This document shows positions 47,101 through 60,031 of a stretch of 64,000 nt of DNA, one piece after another (the first letter of the stretch is position 1; each line of letters begins with the position of its first letter). The DNA lies in the NCBI GenBank assembly GCA_022432975.1, contig CM039503.1, positions 41,956,869-42,020,868 on the forward strand, given 5' to 3'. The notes under the pieces were generated by a model. The model was given only the letters and a program-made list of their open reading frames with translations, searched no databases and was not told the DNA's origin. This DNA comes from Begonia masoniana (taxonomy: Eukaryota; Streptophyta; Magnoliopsida; Cucurbitales; Begoniaceae). The translations under genes and the position numbers were made by a program.

Positions 47101-48517
47101 TGGGCTATCGGCCATGCTAGCAGACTTGACACTGCGGCCCACCTTCCTGGACTGAATTAAGGAAGCCTAGAAGACCAAGTCAAAGGAGATGGCTGATATA
47201 GTGAGCAAGTTACCTATGGCCTCTTCCGATTTCAGTTATTCGGGAGATGGTATTCTGAAGTTCAAAGACAGGTGATATGTTCTGAGAGACGAAGAGCTAC
47301 GGAAGGACATCTTGTTGGAAGCTCACTCATCTTCTTTCTCTGTGCATCCTGGAAGCATAAAGATGTATCAGGACTTGAAACTTCACTTCTGGTGGCCGAA
47401 TATGATGAATGAAGTAGCCAAATATGTGGAGTCTTTCACGATATGTCAACAAGTCAAAGCTGAACATCAACGACCAGGTGGAACCCTTCAGCCTCTTCCG
47501 ATCCCTGAATGGAAGTGGGAGAATATCACTATGGACTTCGTTGTTGGCCTACCGAGGACGGTAAAAGGCCATAATAACATATGGGTCACAGTAGACAGAT
47601 TGACGAAGTCGGCCCATTTTCTACCTGTGAAGACGACATTCTCCATGGATCAGTATGCAGAGCTATACATTAGCAAGATCATCAAGCTGCATGGGGTGCC
47701 AGTATCAATTGTATCTGACCGGGACCCTAGATTTAAGTCGAGGTTCTGGAAAAGCTTGCAAAACTCCTTGGGCACCAAGTTAGATTTCAGCACGGTATTT
47801 CATCCCCAGACGGACGGACAATCTAAGAGAACGATACAGATACTAGAGGATATGTTAAGGTCGTGCGTACTGAAATTTCATGCTCCTTGGAGTAGATATT
47901 TGCCACTCGTGGAGTTTGCTTACAACAATAGCTACTAGGCTACAATTGGCATGGCTCCATATGAAGCCCTTTATGGCAGGAAATGCAGGTCTCCATTATG
48001 TTGGGATGAAGTTGGAGAATCCAGACTCGTCGGCCCTGAGTTATTACAACAAATGTCCGAGGTGATTGCTGCTATCAAACAACGAATAAAAATTGCTCAG
48101 AGTCGACAGAAGAGTTACGCGGACCATAGGAGAAGAGACTTAGAGTTCGCTGTGGGCGATGAAATATTCTTGAAAGTGTCACCTTTCAAGGGCATAATGA
48201 GATTCAGTAAGAAAGGGAAACTCAGCCCACGGTTCATTGGATCTTTTCCCATCTTGAAGCGTGTGGGAAGTATGGCTTACAGACTGCAGTTGCCAAGGTC
48301 AATGAATGGAGTTCACAATGTTTTTCATGTTTCGATGCTGAGAAAATGTGTACGAGATCCAACCCAGATCGTGGAACATGTGGACGTTGATATCATGCCG
48401 ACGCTAACATATGAAGAAAGGCCCATACAGATATTGGATACTTCACTCAATGTGGAGGAAGCCACATGGGAAAGACAACAAGACATTAGGGCCCAATATC
48501 CAGACCTATTCGCTTAA
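44171..48517 (+). pseudogene. Element F gag-pol, one frame with many stops
   Basis: All parts from the gag ATG at 44171 to the terminal stop at 48517 stay in a single frame. I count about 17 in-frame stops, among them 44186, 44414, 44519, 44894, 44909, 45278, 45647, 46184, 46352, 46829, 47075, 47273 and 47936. Most fit C-to-T or G-to-A changes (CAG/CAA/CGA to stop, TGG to stop). Catalytic positions are also lost: the protease reads DTRATH instead of DTGATH, RT reads FIGD instead of FIDD (near 46265), and integrase reads QSKRT instead of QSERT. Two in-frame deletions remove about 8 residues after YC in RNase H (near 46710) and about 18 residues of the chromodomain-like end (near 48440). The knuckle CFRCGKEGHHVRDC is at about 45083. 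Confidence 0.9.
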
Positions 48518-48540
48518 GCAAATTTTGGGGACAAAATTCT

Positions 48541-48556
48541 GTTAAGGTAGGTGGGA
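48541..48556 (+). other. Polypurine tract of F
   Basis: GTTAAGGTAGGTGGGA directly before the 3' LTR. It is purine-rich with a few T residues. Confidence 0.7.
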
Positions 48557-50460
48557 TGTAACACCCGGCATTTTTGCCATGCAAATATTCCTTAAATTAT
48601 TAGACGGAATTAATGGGAATATTTAAACAATGTATGTTTTATGAATTTACCGATGGTTTCAATTGACTGTGAGTGGTTCGTAAAACTGATTCGACGAACT
48701 AAATAGTAATTTAGTTAAAAACCAATAGTTAGAAATGCATGGAGGGGTAAATTTGGAAGGAATTAAGGTTGGTGGGAGGGAACTAATGAGTGCTTGACAC
48801 TTGGCAACTTGTTGAAGAAGCCATGTTCTTCTTCTCTTTCCTCATACGTGAAACCCTCATTTTTCCTCTATTCTTTCCACTCCCCTCTGTTTTCTCTCTT
48901 TCAGGCGACTGCAACCTTTCCAAAAACTTCCTTTCTTCCGTTTTCTCCAGTAAAGGTAATCATCTAATAAAGTTAACGAGTTTGGAAGAGTTAAAAATGT
49001 GAGTTTTGTTAAAGTTTTGGGTTAAAATATTTTGGAGAGAACTCACTTTTTTTGGATGAAAACACGTTGGTTTGTTTTCTAAAGGTTTGAATGGAGTTTG
49101 AAGCATAATCTACCAAATTATTAGTTAGCATTTACAGCTCTGTTTATTTTCTTTACATGCATGTTTTAGGTCCACGCATAACCGAGACGTTCAAGACTTG
49201 CAACTCTACAGCAACAGGTAAGTTCATGTGTATAGATCGGCTCTTAAGGCCCCACAACAAGGAGATACTAGGTTTTACTTCTGTCGAGTTGTTTCGGTTA
49301 GATAAGTTAGAGTTTCGTTCTGAGTTTTCTGTATTCCTCTCCATGTTCTGCCATTTTATTTCTTGTTGTCTGCTATTTCAATTTGGAGTCCTGTAAACGT
49401 CCATACATACACGATTTTTTCGAAAGCTCATGCAAAATGTTTTCTGTACACGTTTTGAAGTTAAGGAAGATAAAAATCTGAATGTAATGTATCGGTTAAG
49501 TGTGGGACGGGACTGACCTACTATTATGTTCCATTCTGTATATCTGTTATGTGCATGATAGTGCACTTGCCAGTTCCCCTATAAGCCCCATTTATACCCC
49601 TCTGCTAGTGAAAGTAATGTAATGTACTGTCACTATATTCTGAAAGTTCATGCATAGCATATGCATCACTGCATTTTTATTCATGTTCTTACTGAGTTTT
49701 AGACTCATAGGTGAACTCCCTGTTGTAGGTACGGATCCCGTGGATGAGGACTTTGTGCCTCAGGCTGAAGAATAGGTGTTTGGTGGCACGAGCTTGAGAG
49801 GGATTGGTTGATGCAGCCAGACATATTTCTGTCCCGAGGTTTAAGTTTTTAAAGTAAATTCATGTTTGTAAACTATACTGGGATTCTTGTGTTTTGTTTT
49901 TTAAAACCCTGTTGGAAATTTGGATAATGTATAGGTTTGGTGTCTAAGTTTTTAAACCTCTGTAATTGACAGTTGTATATATGTTTTGAAAACATTATGG
50001 AACTGCTTGAGTTCTTCCTTTTAGGTTGTATATGGATGGTCTCGAATTTTAGAGCTATCTATGCAGTTTGTTTTCTTGAATCTCTATCATTTGTAAAGTA
50101 TGTTTTACAACTTTTTTTTGAATCGGGTTTTGAGGGTCTGAAACTTTTTATGCCTTCTGTTTTATGCTCCTTGTTTACACGTCTTCCTGTTAAAAGTTGT
50201 CAAATTTTGCTTTTAAAACTGCGTCTTCCGTTACGTCTATCGCCTTATGGCCGCGTCCACCGCTCCGGTTTATTTTAGCCCTCCGGTTTATTTACATCTT
50301 CCGCATTTGTCACCCAGTCTACATTTTTCCGCTCAGTTTCAATTACATCTATCGCCTTATGGCCACGTCCACCGTCTTGGTTTATTTAAGCCCTCTGGTT
50401 TATTTACATCTTTTGCCTTTGTCACCCAGTCTACATTTTGCGCTCAGTTCCAATTATATC
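48557..50460 (+). repeat. Element F 3' LTR, proximal part, cut by E
   Basis: Starts TGTAACACCCGGC and follows the 5' LTR with scattered differences, including a 23-bp-scale insertion near 49778 relative to 42652. It stops at 50460, where E's LTR begins; the distal part must lie right of the window. Confidence 0.9.
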
Positions 50461-50804
50461 TGTAACGACCCGAGGAGGACCGTCACGAAATTCTTGACCT
50501 TACTTAAACTTAAATTCATTTTTGTACTCTTTTTTTTTTTGAATACGTAACTTTAATGAAGTGCATAGCATCTGCCGGCGAGCCATGCAAGCACTTCAGC
50601 CAATCGCTAAACGACAAGCTTAGAGTTCACATCTTCCGGTGAGCATGAGCTTAACACGTGACCCATTAAAACTCGCTCGGTGATGGACATCTACCGGTGG
50701 ACACGTGACTCTCTCGTGCTTCATTAAATTTACTCGTGTGATATACTTCTTCCGGTACGAGAATTACACTACCCTCTACCGGTCCACTAGACGACAAATA
50801 GCGT

Positions 50805-53800
50805 TTTCTTCTTCCGATTGACGTCAGCCGGGAGGACCAACCATTTTCCTCTTCCGATGACGTCAGCCGGAAGGCAACCCATACAAACTTGTCCACATTT
50901 CTCCATGCCGATGACGTCAGCCAGAGAGACAACAATTCTCCTCTTCCGATGACGTCAGCCGGGGAGGACAACCATCCTTCCGGAAGACAACAATTCTCCT
51001 CTTCCGATGACGTCAGCCGGAGACAACCATCCTTCCCCTTCCGATGACGTCAGCCGGAAGGCAAACTCATACAACTTCTATCACACTTCTCCTGCCGATG
51101 ACGTCAGCCGGAAGACAACAATTCTCCTCTTCCGATGACGTCAGCCGGAAGACAACAATTCTCCTCTTCCGATGACGTCAGCCGGAAGACAACAATTCTC
51201 CTCTTCCGATGACGTCAGCCGGAAGACAACAATTCTCCTCTTCCGATGACGTCAGCCGGAAGACAACAATTCTCCTCTTCCGATGACGTCAGCCGGAAGG
51301 CAAACTCATACAACTTCTATCACACTTCTCCTGCCGATGACGTCAGCCGGAAGACAACAATTCTCCTCTTCCGATGACGTCAGCCGGAAGACAACAATTC
51401 TCCTCTTCCGATGACGTCAGCCGGAAGACAACAATTCTCCTCTTCCGATGACGTCAGCCGGAAGGCAAACTCATACAACTTCTATCACACTTCTCCTGCC
51501 GATGACGTCAGCCGAAGACAACAATTCTCCTCTTCCGATGACGTCAGCCGGAAGGCAAACTCATACAACTTCTATCACACTTCTCCTGCCGATGACGTCA
51601 GCCGGAAGACAACAATTCTCCTCTTCCGATGACGTCAGCCGGAAGACAACAATTCTCCTCTTCCGATGACGTCAGCCGGAAGGCAAACTCATACAACTTC
51701 TATCACACTTCTCCTGCCGATGACGTCAGCCGAAGACAACAATTCTCCTCTTCCGATGACGTCAGCCGAAGACAACAATTCTCCTCTTCCGATGACGTCA
51801 GCCGGAAGACAACAATTCTCCTCTTCCGATGACGTCAGCCGGAAGACAACAATTCTCCTCTTCCGATGACGTCAGCCGGAGACAACCATCCTTCCCCTTC
51901 CGATGACGTCAGCCGGAAGACAACAATTCTCCTCTTCCGATGACGTCAGCCGGAAGACAACAATTCTCCTCTTCCGATGACGTCAGCCGGAAGACAACAA
52001 TTCTCCTCTTCCGATGACGTCAGCCGGAAGACAACAATTCTCCTCTTCCGATGACGTCAGCCGGAAGACAACAATTCTCCTCTTCCGATGACGTCAGCCG
52101 GAAGACAACAATTCTCCTCTTCCGATGACGTCAGCCGGAAGACAACAATTCTCCTCTTCCGATGACGTCAGCCGGAAGACAACAATTCTCCTCTTCCGAT
52201 GACGTCAGCCGGAAGACAACAATTCTCCTCTTCCGATGACGTCAGCCGGAAGACAACAATTCTCCTCTTCCGATGACGTCAGCCGGAAGACAACAATTCT
52301 CCTCTTCCGATGACGTCAGCCGGAAGACAACAATTCTCCTCTTCCGATGACGTCAGCCGGAAGACAACAATTCTCCTCTTCCGATGACGTCAGCCGGAAG
52401 ACAACAATTCTCCTCTTCCGATGACGTCAGCCGGAAGACAACAATTCTCCTCTTCCGATGACGTCAGCCGGAAGACAACAATTCTCCTCTTCCGATGACG
52501 TCAGCCGGAAGACAACAATTCTCCTCTTCCGATGACGTCAGCCGGAAGACAACAATTCTCCTCTTCCGATGACGTCAGCCGGAAGACAACAATTCTCCTC
52601 TTCCGATGACGTCAGCCGGAAGACAACAATTCTCCTCTTCCGATGACGTCAGCCGGAAGACAACAATTCTCCTCTTCCGATGACGTCAGCCGGAAGACAA
52701 CAATTCTCCTCTTCCGATGACGTCAGCCGGAAGACAACAATTCTCCTCTTCCGATGACGTCAGCCGGAAGACAACAATTCTCCTCTTCCGATGACGTCAG
52801 CCGGAAGACAACAATTCTCCTCTTCCGATGACGTCAGCCGGAAGACAACAATTCTCCTCTTCCGATGACGTCAGCCGGAAGACAACAATTCTCCTCTTCC
52901 GATGACGTCAGCCGGAAGACAACAATTCTCCTCTTCCGATGACGTCAGCCGGAAGACAACAATTCTCCTCTTCCGATGACGTCAGCCGGAAGACAACAAT
53001 TCTCCTCTTCCGATGACGTCAGCCGGAAGACAACAATTCTCCTCTTCCGATGACGTCAGCCGGAAGACAACAATTCTCCTCTTCCGATGACGTCAGCCGG
53101 AAGACAACAATTCTCCTCTTCCGATGACGTCAGCCGGAAGACAACAATTCTCCTCTTCCGATGACGTCAGCCGGAAGACAACAATTCTCCTCTTCCGATG
53201 ACGTCAGCCGGAAGACAACAATTCTCCTCTTCCGATGACGTCAGCCGGAAGACAACAATTCTCCTCTTCCGATGACGTCAGCCGGAAGACAACAATTCTC
53301 CTCTTCCGATGACGTCAGCCGGAAGACAACAATTCTCCTCTTCCGATGACGTCAGCCGGAAGACAACAATTCTCCTCTTCCGATGACGTCAGCCGGAAGA
53401 CAACAATTCTCCTCTTCCGATGACGTCAGCCGGAAGACAACAATTCTCCTCTTCCGATGACGTCAGCCGGAAGACAACAATTCTCCTCTTCCGATGACGT
53501 CAGCCGGAAGACAACAATTCTCCTCTTCCGATGACGTCAGCCGGAAGACAACAATTCTCCTCTTCCGATGACGTCAGCCGGAAGACAACAATTCTCCTCT
53601 TCCGATGACGTCAGCCGGAAGACAACAATTCTCCTCTTCCGATGACGTCAGCCGGAAGACAACAATTCTCCTCTTCCGATGACGTCAGCCGGAAGACAAC
53701 AATTCTCCTCTTCCGATGACGTCAGCCGGAAGACAACAATTCTCCTCTTCCGATGACGTCAGCCGGAAGACAACAATTCTCCTCTTCCGATGACGTCAGC

Positions 53801-54482
53801 CGGAAGACAACAATTCTCCTCTTCCGATGACGTCAGCCGGAAGACAACAATTCTCCTCTTCCGATGACGTCAGCCGGAAGACAACAATTCTCCTCTTCCG
53901 ATGACGTCAGCCGGAAGACAACAATTCTCCTCTTCCGATGACGTCAGCCGGAAGACAACAATTCTCCTCTTCCGATGACGTCAGCCGGAAGACAACAATT
54001 CTCCTCTTCCGATGACGTCAGCCGGAAGACAACAATTCTCCTCTTCCGATGACGTCAGCCGGAAGACAACAATTCTCCTCTTCCGATGACGTCAGCCGGA
54101 AGACAACAATTCTCCTCTTCCGATGACGTCAGCCGGAAGACAACAATTCTCCTCTTCCGATGACGTCAGCCGGAAGACAACAATTCTCCTCTTCCGATGA
54201 CGTCAGCCGGAAGACAACAATTCTCCTCTTCCGATGACGTCAGCCGGAAGACAACAATTCTCCTCTTCCGATGACGTCAGCCGGAAGACAACAATTCTCC
54301 TCTTCCGATGACGTCAGCCGGAAGGCAAACTCATACAACTTCTATCACACTTCTCCTGCCGATGACGTCAGCCGGAAGACAACAATTCTCCTCTTCCGAT
54401 GACGTCAGCCGGAAGACAACAATTCTCCTCTTCCGATGACGTCAGCCGGAAGACAACAATTCTCCTCTTCCGATGACGTCAG
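50805..54482. repeat. TGACGTCA palindrome array, mostly 37-bp period, E 3' LTR
   Basis: The main 37-bp unit begins GATGACGTCAGCCGGAAGAC and ends CTCCTCTTCC. A minor 54-bp unit shares the GATGACGTCAGCCGGAAG core and has a longer spacer. From about 51900 to 54310 some 65 successive 37-bp units follow with no visible change. Nearly every unit carries the perfect 8-bp palindrome TGACGTCA. The left edge (50805-51060) has degenerate units with small indels. Confidence 0.97.
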
Positions 54483-54866
54483 GGAGGATTTGTGCCGGTA
54501 AAGGGGGTTCGACAGTGAGTTTGATCATGGTCCCTACTGCGGGTCGTATTCATATGTCCTACTGCGGACTGTGGACATACGCCGAACCACCCCCAACCCT
54601 CACTTAACCAACGTTGCATCAGTTTTATCTTCTTACCTTATTCATGAGAAAACATATTTCAAAACATTTTCATATGCTTGAGAAGTAAAACATGATGCAT
54701 AACATAAATGCACTCAATCATCGAACTAAGACAGGGGAGTACATGAGAATAACATAACCATATCCATCGACATTTCATCAAACATATAGCAGACAATGTT
54801 CACTAAATCTAACTTAATCCTTTGATGTAGGGCCCTATTGGCCGGAAGCTTAATACATTCACTTAC

Positions 54867-54912
54867 CTGGATTCCTTAGCAACTTGGATCACTTCCTCTT
54901 CAACTTCTTCAC
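54867..54912 (-). other. Putative 46-bp mini-exon in E LTR
   Basis: On the minus strand it is bounded by ATGTGTTAG and CCAG|GTAAGT. I could not place the following acceptor; it may lie beyond the array or be absent. Confidence 0.45.
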
Positions 54913-55400
54913 CTAACACATTTCACATTACAGTAGTTAAATAAAATCCTAAAAGTTCTAATCATAGGTCATCCTAGAATCTAATAGCTAGAGTCATCTC
55001 CGAATCCTTAGTCTAAAGCTCTGTGCAGAATCTGAAATCCAAAATAGAACAAAGAGGTTCTACTATTGATTAAATCTGAGTTAGGTTACTTAAAATGACC
55101 AGAATCTATTCGGGTTGACATTACTACTCTCGGATTCTAAAATGTTCTAAAACGGCATGGCCATTGATAAACTCCAAGTTCAGATGCTGAGCTGAAAACA
55201 GAGCTGATAAACTAACAGATAGCTACATTGTCTATTGCATACCTCGGGTACAAACTTGCAGAGAGAATGCAGGCTGAAAATAGTCGTCAGTGAGGGAGAA
55301 CGCCGGTAACAGAGAGCAAGAGCTCGGGAGAGAAGAAATCGCCGAGAGAAGGGGTGTCGGCTACAGTGAGGTTTAAATGAGATTTAAGGTTTCCTTTTTC

Positions 55401-55408
55401 TATTTATA
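55401..55408 (-). promoter_or_regulatory. TATA box of E LTR
   Basis: The minus strand reads AAGTATAAATAGAAAAAGG, a textbook plant TATA box, followed within about 60 bp by a C/T-rich leader. It should be the core promoter of the only intact element in the window. Confidence 0.7.
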
Positions 55409-55568
55409 CTTAATCCATCAATCTTAATTACAATTCTGCCACCCAACCTAGTTTTACTCAACTTGTAATAAATTTGTCTTAACATCAAATTTGAATCATA
55501 AAGGTTAAATAAAAGGGTGATAAATAAAATGGTCAGAAAATCACCTGGCCGAAATGTCGGGTGTTACA

Positions 55569-55580
55569 TCCACCCCTCCT
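55569..55580 (-). other. Polypurine tract of E
   Basis: The minus strand reads AGGAGGGGTGGA, overlapping the gag-pol stop codon by one base and abutting the 3' LTR. Confidence 0.88.
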
Positions 55581-58500
55581 TAAACAAAATTTTCGTCCTC
55601 GAAAATTGGTCGAGCGAAAAGCTTTGGATACTTGTCCAACATATCTTGCTGTAGTTCCCATGTAGCTTCTTCAATACCATGATTCTTCCACAAGACCTTA
55701 ACCAACAAGATTTCCTTATTCCTTAGAGTCTTCACTGCAGAGTCCAAAATTTGCACTGGTTTTTCTTCATACTCTAAAGTCGGCTCAATCTCGATTTCTG
55801 ATGGCACAACAACATGCGCTGGATCACGTATGCATTTCCTTAGCATAGACACATGAAAAACATTATGAACTTTCTCCAATGACGGGGGCAATTGCAATCT
55901 GTAAGCTGTGTTACCAATCTTTGCTAGAACAATGAATGGTCCAATGAACCGTGGGTTAAGCTTCCCTTTCTTGCCAAATCTTAAGACTCCTCTAAATGGT
56001 GAAATCTTCAGGAAAACTTCATCGCCGACAGAAAATTCAAGATCTCTTCTTCTTTGGTCCGCATAACTCTTCTGCCGGCTTTGTGCAGTTAACATCCTTT
56101 TCCTAATGACTGTAATCTTGTCTGACATCTGTTGTAAAATCTCTGGGCCCAATAACTTCGCTTCACCAACCTCATCCCAGTACAAAGGTGACCTACATTT
56201 CCTGCCATACAAAGCTTCATAGGGTGCCATACCAATGGTGGACTGGTAACTATTGTTGTAAGAAAACTCAATCAGAGGTAAGTGTCTACTCCATGTAGTC
56301 CGAAAGTCAAGCACACATGCTCTCAACATATCCTCGAGTATCTGAATGGTCCTCTCGGATTGTCCATCTGTCTGCGGGTGAAAAGCGGTGCTGAAGGATA
56401 ACTTTGTGCCTAAGGTACCTTGTAAACTTTTCCAGAATCGGGAGGTGAATCTAGGGTCACGATCAGAGACTATGGATACGGGAATCCCATGCAATCTGAT
56501 AATTTCTTGAACGTAAAGATTAGCAAGTTGGTCCATCGTGTAGGTTGTCTTTACAGGTAAGAAATGGGCCGATTTTGTCAGTCTATCAATCACAACCCAA
56601 ATACTGTCATGTCCTTTAGTTGTCTTAGGTAATCCTACAACAAAATCCATGGCAATGTTTTCCCACTTCCATTCGGGAATAGGTAGAGGTTGAAGGGTAC
56701 CTCCTGGTCGTTGGTGCTCGGCTTTAACTTGCTGGCATACCAAGCATGATTCTACGTACTTGGCGATATCCCTCTTCATATTAGGCCACCAATAAAGTAA
56801 CTTTAAGTCTCGATACATCTTGGTGCTACCGGGATGTATAGAAAAGGAAGACGAGTGAGCCTCGGCCAAAATCAACTTACGTAATTCTTCATCACAAGGG
56901 ACATACCATCGATTCCTAAATCTCAGGATTCCATCATTGGAAAGACTAAACTCGGAGGTGGCGTCCTTCAACTTATTCATCATACTGTTATTCTCCTCGG
57001 AATCCTTCTGTTGTGACTCTTTGATCTTTTCCAAAACCGTTGGTTGAATGGTCAAATCGGTAAGTAAGGCTGACAACCCTGGAACTAGTTCCAATTCAAA
57101 CTTCTGAACTTCAGTCCTCAAGGGTGCAGACAAAACTGACACTGCGGGTTGCATTGTTTTTGACATTCTGCTCAAAGCATCGGCTACAGCATTAGCCTTA
57201 CCCGGGTGGTACTTGATTTCAAAGTCATAGTCCTTAACAAATTCTAACCAACGTCTTTGTCTCATGTTTAATTCCTTTTGGGTGAAAAGATACTTTAAAC
57301 TCTTGTGGTCAGAAAACACATCGCACTGCTGTCCATACAAATAGTGCCTCCAAATTTTTAAAGCAAAAACAACTGCAGCTAGCTCTAAATCATGAGTGGG
57401 GTAATTCTGTTCATAACCTTTTAGCTGCCTAGAGGCATACGCCACAACTTTACCTTCTTGCATCAAAACACATCCCAAACCAATCTTGGATGCGTCACAA
57501 TAAACACTAAATTTTCCTTCTTCAGTTGGGAGAGTTAATAGCGGGGCTGTCGTTAACTTCTGTTTCAATGATTGGAAGCTATCTTCACAAGCTTCGGTCC
57601 AAAAGTACTTGAGGTCCTTCTTGGTTAAATTGGTCAAAGGTTTAGCTATCATAGAGAATCCTTTAATGAACTTTCTATAGTAGCCAGCCAGACCAAGGAA
57701 ACTTCGAACTTCACTGACATTCTTTGGCTGTGGCCAATCCTTAACGGCCTGAACCTTAGTTGGATCTACTGATATGCCCTCAGCAGAAATGACATGACCT
57801 AAGAAGTTGACCTTATCCAGCCAAAATTCACATTTGGACAATTTGGCATAAAGCTGCTGCTGTTTTAAGGTTGATAATACTATTCTCAAATGTTCTGCAT
57901 GGTCGGTTTCAGTCTGTGAGTATACTAAAATGTCATCTATAAACACAATCACAAACTTATCCAGGTATTCACGAAATACTCGGTTCATCAAGTCCATGAA
58001 AGCGGCAGGCGCATTAGTCAGTCCAAATGACATCACAAGAAATTCATAATGTCCGTAGCGGGTTCTGAAGGCTGTCTTTGGTATATCTCCTTCCTTAACC
58101 TTCAGTTGGTAATAACCCGAACGTAAGTCAATCTTTGAGAATACCTTAGCTCCTTGTAGTTGGTCAAACAGGTCATCTATCCGGGGTAAAGGATATTTAT
58201 TCTTGACTGTCAACTTATTCAGTTCTCTGTAGTCTATACACATTCTAAGAGAACCATCTTTCTTTTTAACGAAAAGGACAGGTGCACCCCAGGGAGAACT
58301 ACTAGAACGTATAAATCCCTTGTCAACTAATTCCTGTAGTTGGACCTTTAATTCTTTTAACTCAACAGGTGCCATTCGGTAAGGATTCTTAGATACAGGT
58401 AATGCCTCGGGGTATGTATCAATCACAAATTCTATCTCTCTATCGGGTGGTAGTCCCGGTAAGTCGTCCAAGAATGCTTCAGGAAACTCTCGTACGGTAG

Positions 58501-60031
58501 GAATATCTTGTAGTTCCGCCTTATTCTTCACTCGGACATCCATTATGTTGGCTAGATAACTCAAGCAACCATTCTTCAGTAACCGTTGAGTCGCTAGTGA
58601 GGATATGATTGGTATCTTACTCATCTTTGGAATAGCTTGGAAGGTATACCGATCTCCATTTGGGGGTCGGAAATCAACTAGGCCAGTCCTACAACTAATC
58701 GTGGCATAATGCCTAAATAACCAATCCATTCCTAAAATAATCTCATATCCTTTCATGTCAATCATAATCAGTTCTACATATAGCTCCTTATCTCCTAAGG
58801 ACAAAACATCACCCTTCAACATTTGCTCAGAATGTAAAGACTTCCCTGATGGTAACATAACTCTATACGGTTTATCAACTGGCGAAAGTTCTAACTTATG
58901 TTTACACACAAACAGGGTTGCTATGAATGAGTGTGTGGCTCCCGTATCAATAAGTGTATAAGCAGAAAAACCACAAACCATAATGGTACCTGATATGACC
59001 GTGTGTGGTTCAACATCTTCATCCTCCATCATAGCATAGACTCTTGGTGCAACTCTAATTCGATTCGGGTCTGATGGCATCGGGCAGTCTCTGGCTATGT
59101 GTCCAACCTTGTCGCATCTATAGCAACGGCCAGAGTGCAGCTTGCACTCCCCATGGTGATTCTTCTGACAGTTGGAACATAGGGGAGCCGAAGGTCGCTT
59201 TCCTCTTCCTTGGTCATCACTTGGATTGAAGGATCTCTTAACACCTTGCTGTTGTTGTTGCTGGTTTCTGTTCTGCTGGGGTTGCCATCCCTTGTTCTGC
59301 CGTGGTGGTGGTTGAGTCTCCTTAGTGAACTTCCTTGGCTGTTCACGCTGTGCATAAGCTGTCATCTCAGCCTCCTCCAATTCCAGGGCCTTAGCCGTCA
59401 CTTCGCCATAAGGTATATTGTGTATCCCAGAAGTCTTTACCTTCACATACAAACTCGGCTTCAGTCCTTGAACAAATTGGTAAATCTTGTCTTCATCATT
59501 CTCAACCAGTCGGGGAGCAAACCGTGACAAAGCATCGAATTTGCATATATAATCCGTCACGGAGCCAGTTTGCCGCAGGTTCATGAATTCTTTCTTCTTG
59601 CCGGCCTGAACGGTCCTATTGAAGTACTTGTCAAAGAAGGCAGTCTTAAACATATCCCAAGTCATAGTCTCTGCATTAACAGTGCTCTGAAGAGAATCCC
59701 ACCAATGCCTTGCATTCAGCTCCAAATGATAGACAGCATAGGTGACTCTATCTCCTTCATCAACTTTCGCATACTTAAACATGTCCTCTACTTTTCGGAT
59801 CCATTCCTCAGCATAAATGGGGTCAGAAACTTGGCCATTGAATGTCGGGGGTCTGAGCCTGTGGAAGCGCTCACCCCCATGATCATGAGTTACATTAGAG
59901 CTGGAGTTCCCAAGCTCTTCTCTAGTAATCACTAGTTGCTCTATTTGTCGTGATTGGCGATTAACTAATTCTATTAGCTGAGCAACGGTGGTACTATCCA
60001 CGTTGTCTTCCCTCTGTTGACCTCTTACCAT
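55580..60031 (-). CDS. Element E gag-pol polyprotein, intact (1483 aa)
   Basis: A single uninterrupted frame encodes everything an autonomous Ty3/gypsy element needs. I place the start at 60031 (MVRGQQRED) because B, D and F begin with MVR at this point; an in-frame ATG ten codons upstream is also open. Order by residue: gag capsid 55-215; Gln-rich basic linker 240-280; CCHC knuckle C303-C316; protease [10 protein letters not shown] with Asp362; RT 560-740 with D635 and VFIDD D699/D700; RNase H with D846 and D908; integrase HHCC region with C1096/C1099, then D1129, D1190 and E1226 (35 residues between the last two); GPF block 1364; chromodomain-like segment about 1415-1472. Gag and pol share one frame, so processing relies on the protease. 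RNA would start in the 60192+ LTR on the minus strand. Confidence 0.95.
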   Translation of the reverse strand: MVRGQQREDNVDSTTVAQLIELVNRQSRQIEQLVITREELGNSSSNVTHDHGGERFHRLRPPTFNGQVSDPIYAEEWIRKVEDMFKYAKVDEGDRVTYAVYHLELNARHWWDSLQSTVNAETMTWDMFKTAFFDKYFNRTVQAGKKKEFMNLRQTGSVTDYICKFDALSRFAPRLVENDEDKIYQFVQGLKPSLYVKVKTSGIHNIPYGEVTAKALELEEAEMTAYAQREQPRKFTKETQPPPRQNKGWQPQQNRNQQQQQQGVKRSFNPSDDQGRGKRPSAPLCSNCQKNHHGECKLHSGRCYRCDKVGHIARDCPMPSDPNRIRVAPRVYAMMEDEDVEPHTVISGTIMVCGFSAYTLIDTGATHSFIATLFVCKHKLELSPVDKPYRVMLPSGKSLHSEQMLKGDVLSLGDKELYVELIMIDMKGYEIILGMDWLFRHYATISCRTGLVDFRPPNGDRYTFQAIPKMSKIPIISSLATQRLLKNGCLSYLANIMDVRVKNKAELQDIPTVREFPEAFLDDLPGLPPDREIEFVIDTYPEALPVSKNPYRMAPVELKELKVQLQELVDKGFIRSSSSPWGAPVLFVKKKDGSLRMCIDYRELNKLTVKNKYPLPRIDDLFDQLQGAKVFSKIDLRSGYYQLKVKEGDIPKTAFRTRYGHYEFLVMSFGLTNAPAAFMDLMNRVFREYLDKFVIVFIDDILVYSQTETDHAEHLRIVLSTLKQQQLYAKLSKCEFWLDKVNFLGHVISAEGISVDPTKVQAVKDWPQPKNVSEVRSFLGLAGYYRKFIKGFSMIAKPLTNLTKKDLKYFWTEACEDSFQSLKQKLTTAPLLTLPTEEGKFSVYCDASKIGLGCVLMQEGKVVAYASRQLKGYEQNYPTHDLELAAVVFALKIWRHYLYGQQCDVFSDHKSLKYLFTQKELNMRQRRWLEFVKDYDFEIKYHPGKANAVADALSRMSKTMQPAVSVLSAPLRTEVQKFELELVPGLSALLTDLTIQPTVLEKIKESQQKDSEENNSMMNKLKDATSEFSLSNDGILRFRNRWYVPCDEELRKLILAEAHSSSFSIHPGSTKMYRDLKLLYWWPNMKRDIAKYVESCLVCQQVKAEHQRPGGTLQPLPIPEWKWENIAMDFVVGLPKTTKGHDSIWVVIDRLTKSAHFLPVKTTYTMDQLANLYVQEIIRLHGIPVSIVSDRDPRFTSRFWKSLQGTLGTKLSFSTAFHPQTDGQSERTIQILEDMLRACVLDFRTTWSRHLPLIEFSYNNSYQSTIGMAPYEALYGRKCRSPLYWDEVGEAKLLGPEILQQMSDKITVIRKRMLTAQSRQKSYADQRRRDLEFSVGDEVFLKISPFRGVLRFGKKGKLNPRFIGPFIVLAKIGNTAYRLQLPPSLEKVHNVFHVSMLRKCIRDPAHVVVPSEIEIEPTLEYEEKPVQILDSAVKTLRNKEILLVKVLWKNHGIEEATWELQQDMLDKYPKLFARPIFEDENFV

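Larger units (their letters stand above)
41479..50460 (+). mobile_element. Element F: Ty3/gypsy chromovirus-like retrotransposon, both LTRs interrupted
   Basis: The 5' LTR (41479-44008) begins at a point matching 48605 of the 3' LTR, so its first 48 bases lie on the far side of G. The 3' LTR starts at 48557 and is cut at 50460 by element E. Between them lie primer site, gag-pol and purine tract. The two LTRs differ at about 13 of 215 bases in the stretch I compared, so F is the oldest element whose LTR pair can be judged here. Confidence 0.9.
50461..55568 (-). repeat. Element E 3' LTR (5108 bp)
   Basis: Plus-strand ends are TGTAACGACCCG and GGGTGTTACA. Read on the minus strand it has TATAAATA at 55408-55401, a C/T-rich leader, a donor GAG|GTATGC at about 55243/55242, mini-exon 54912-54867, then the TGACGTCA array, then ATCTACCGGT/CTTCCGGT motifs and an A-run (plus-strand T-run 50530-50541). 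The stretch 54490-54860 holds no repeat and no gene that I can see. Confidence 0.92.

Noticed and set aside
50805..54482. CRISPR-like appearance (regularly spaced identical repeats)
   Set aside because: The spacers are identical from unit to unit, there are no cas genes, and the array lies inside a eukaryotic LTR.
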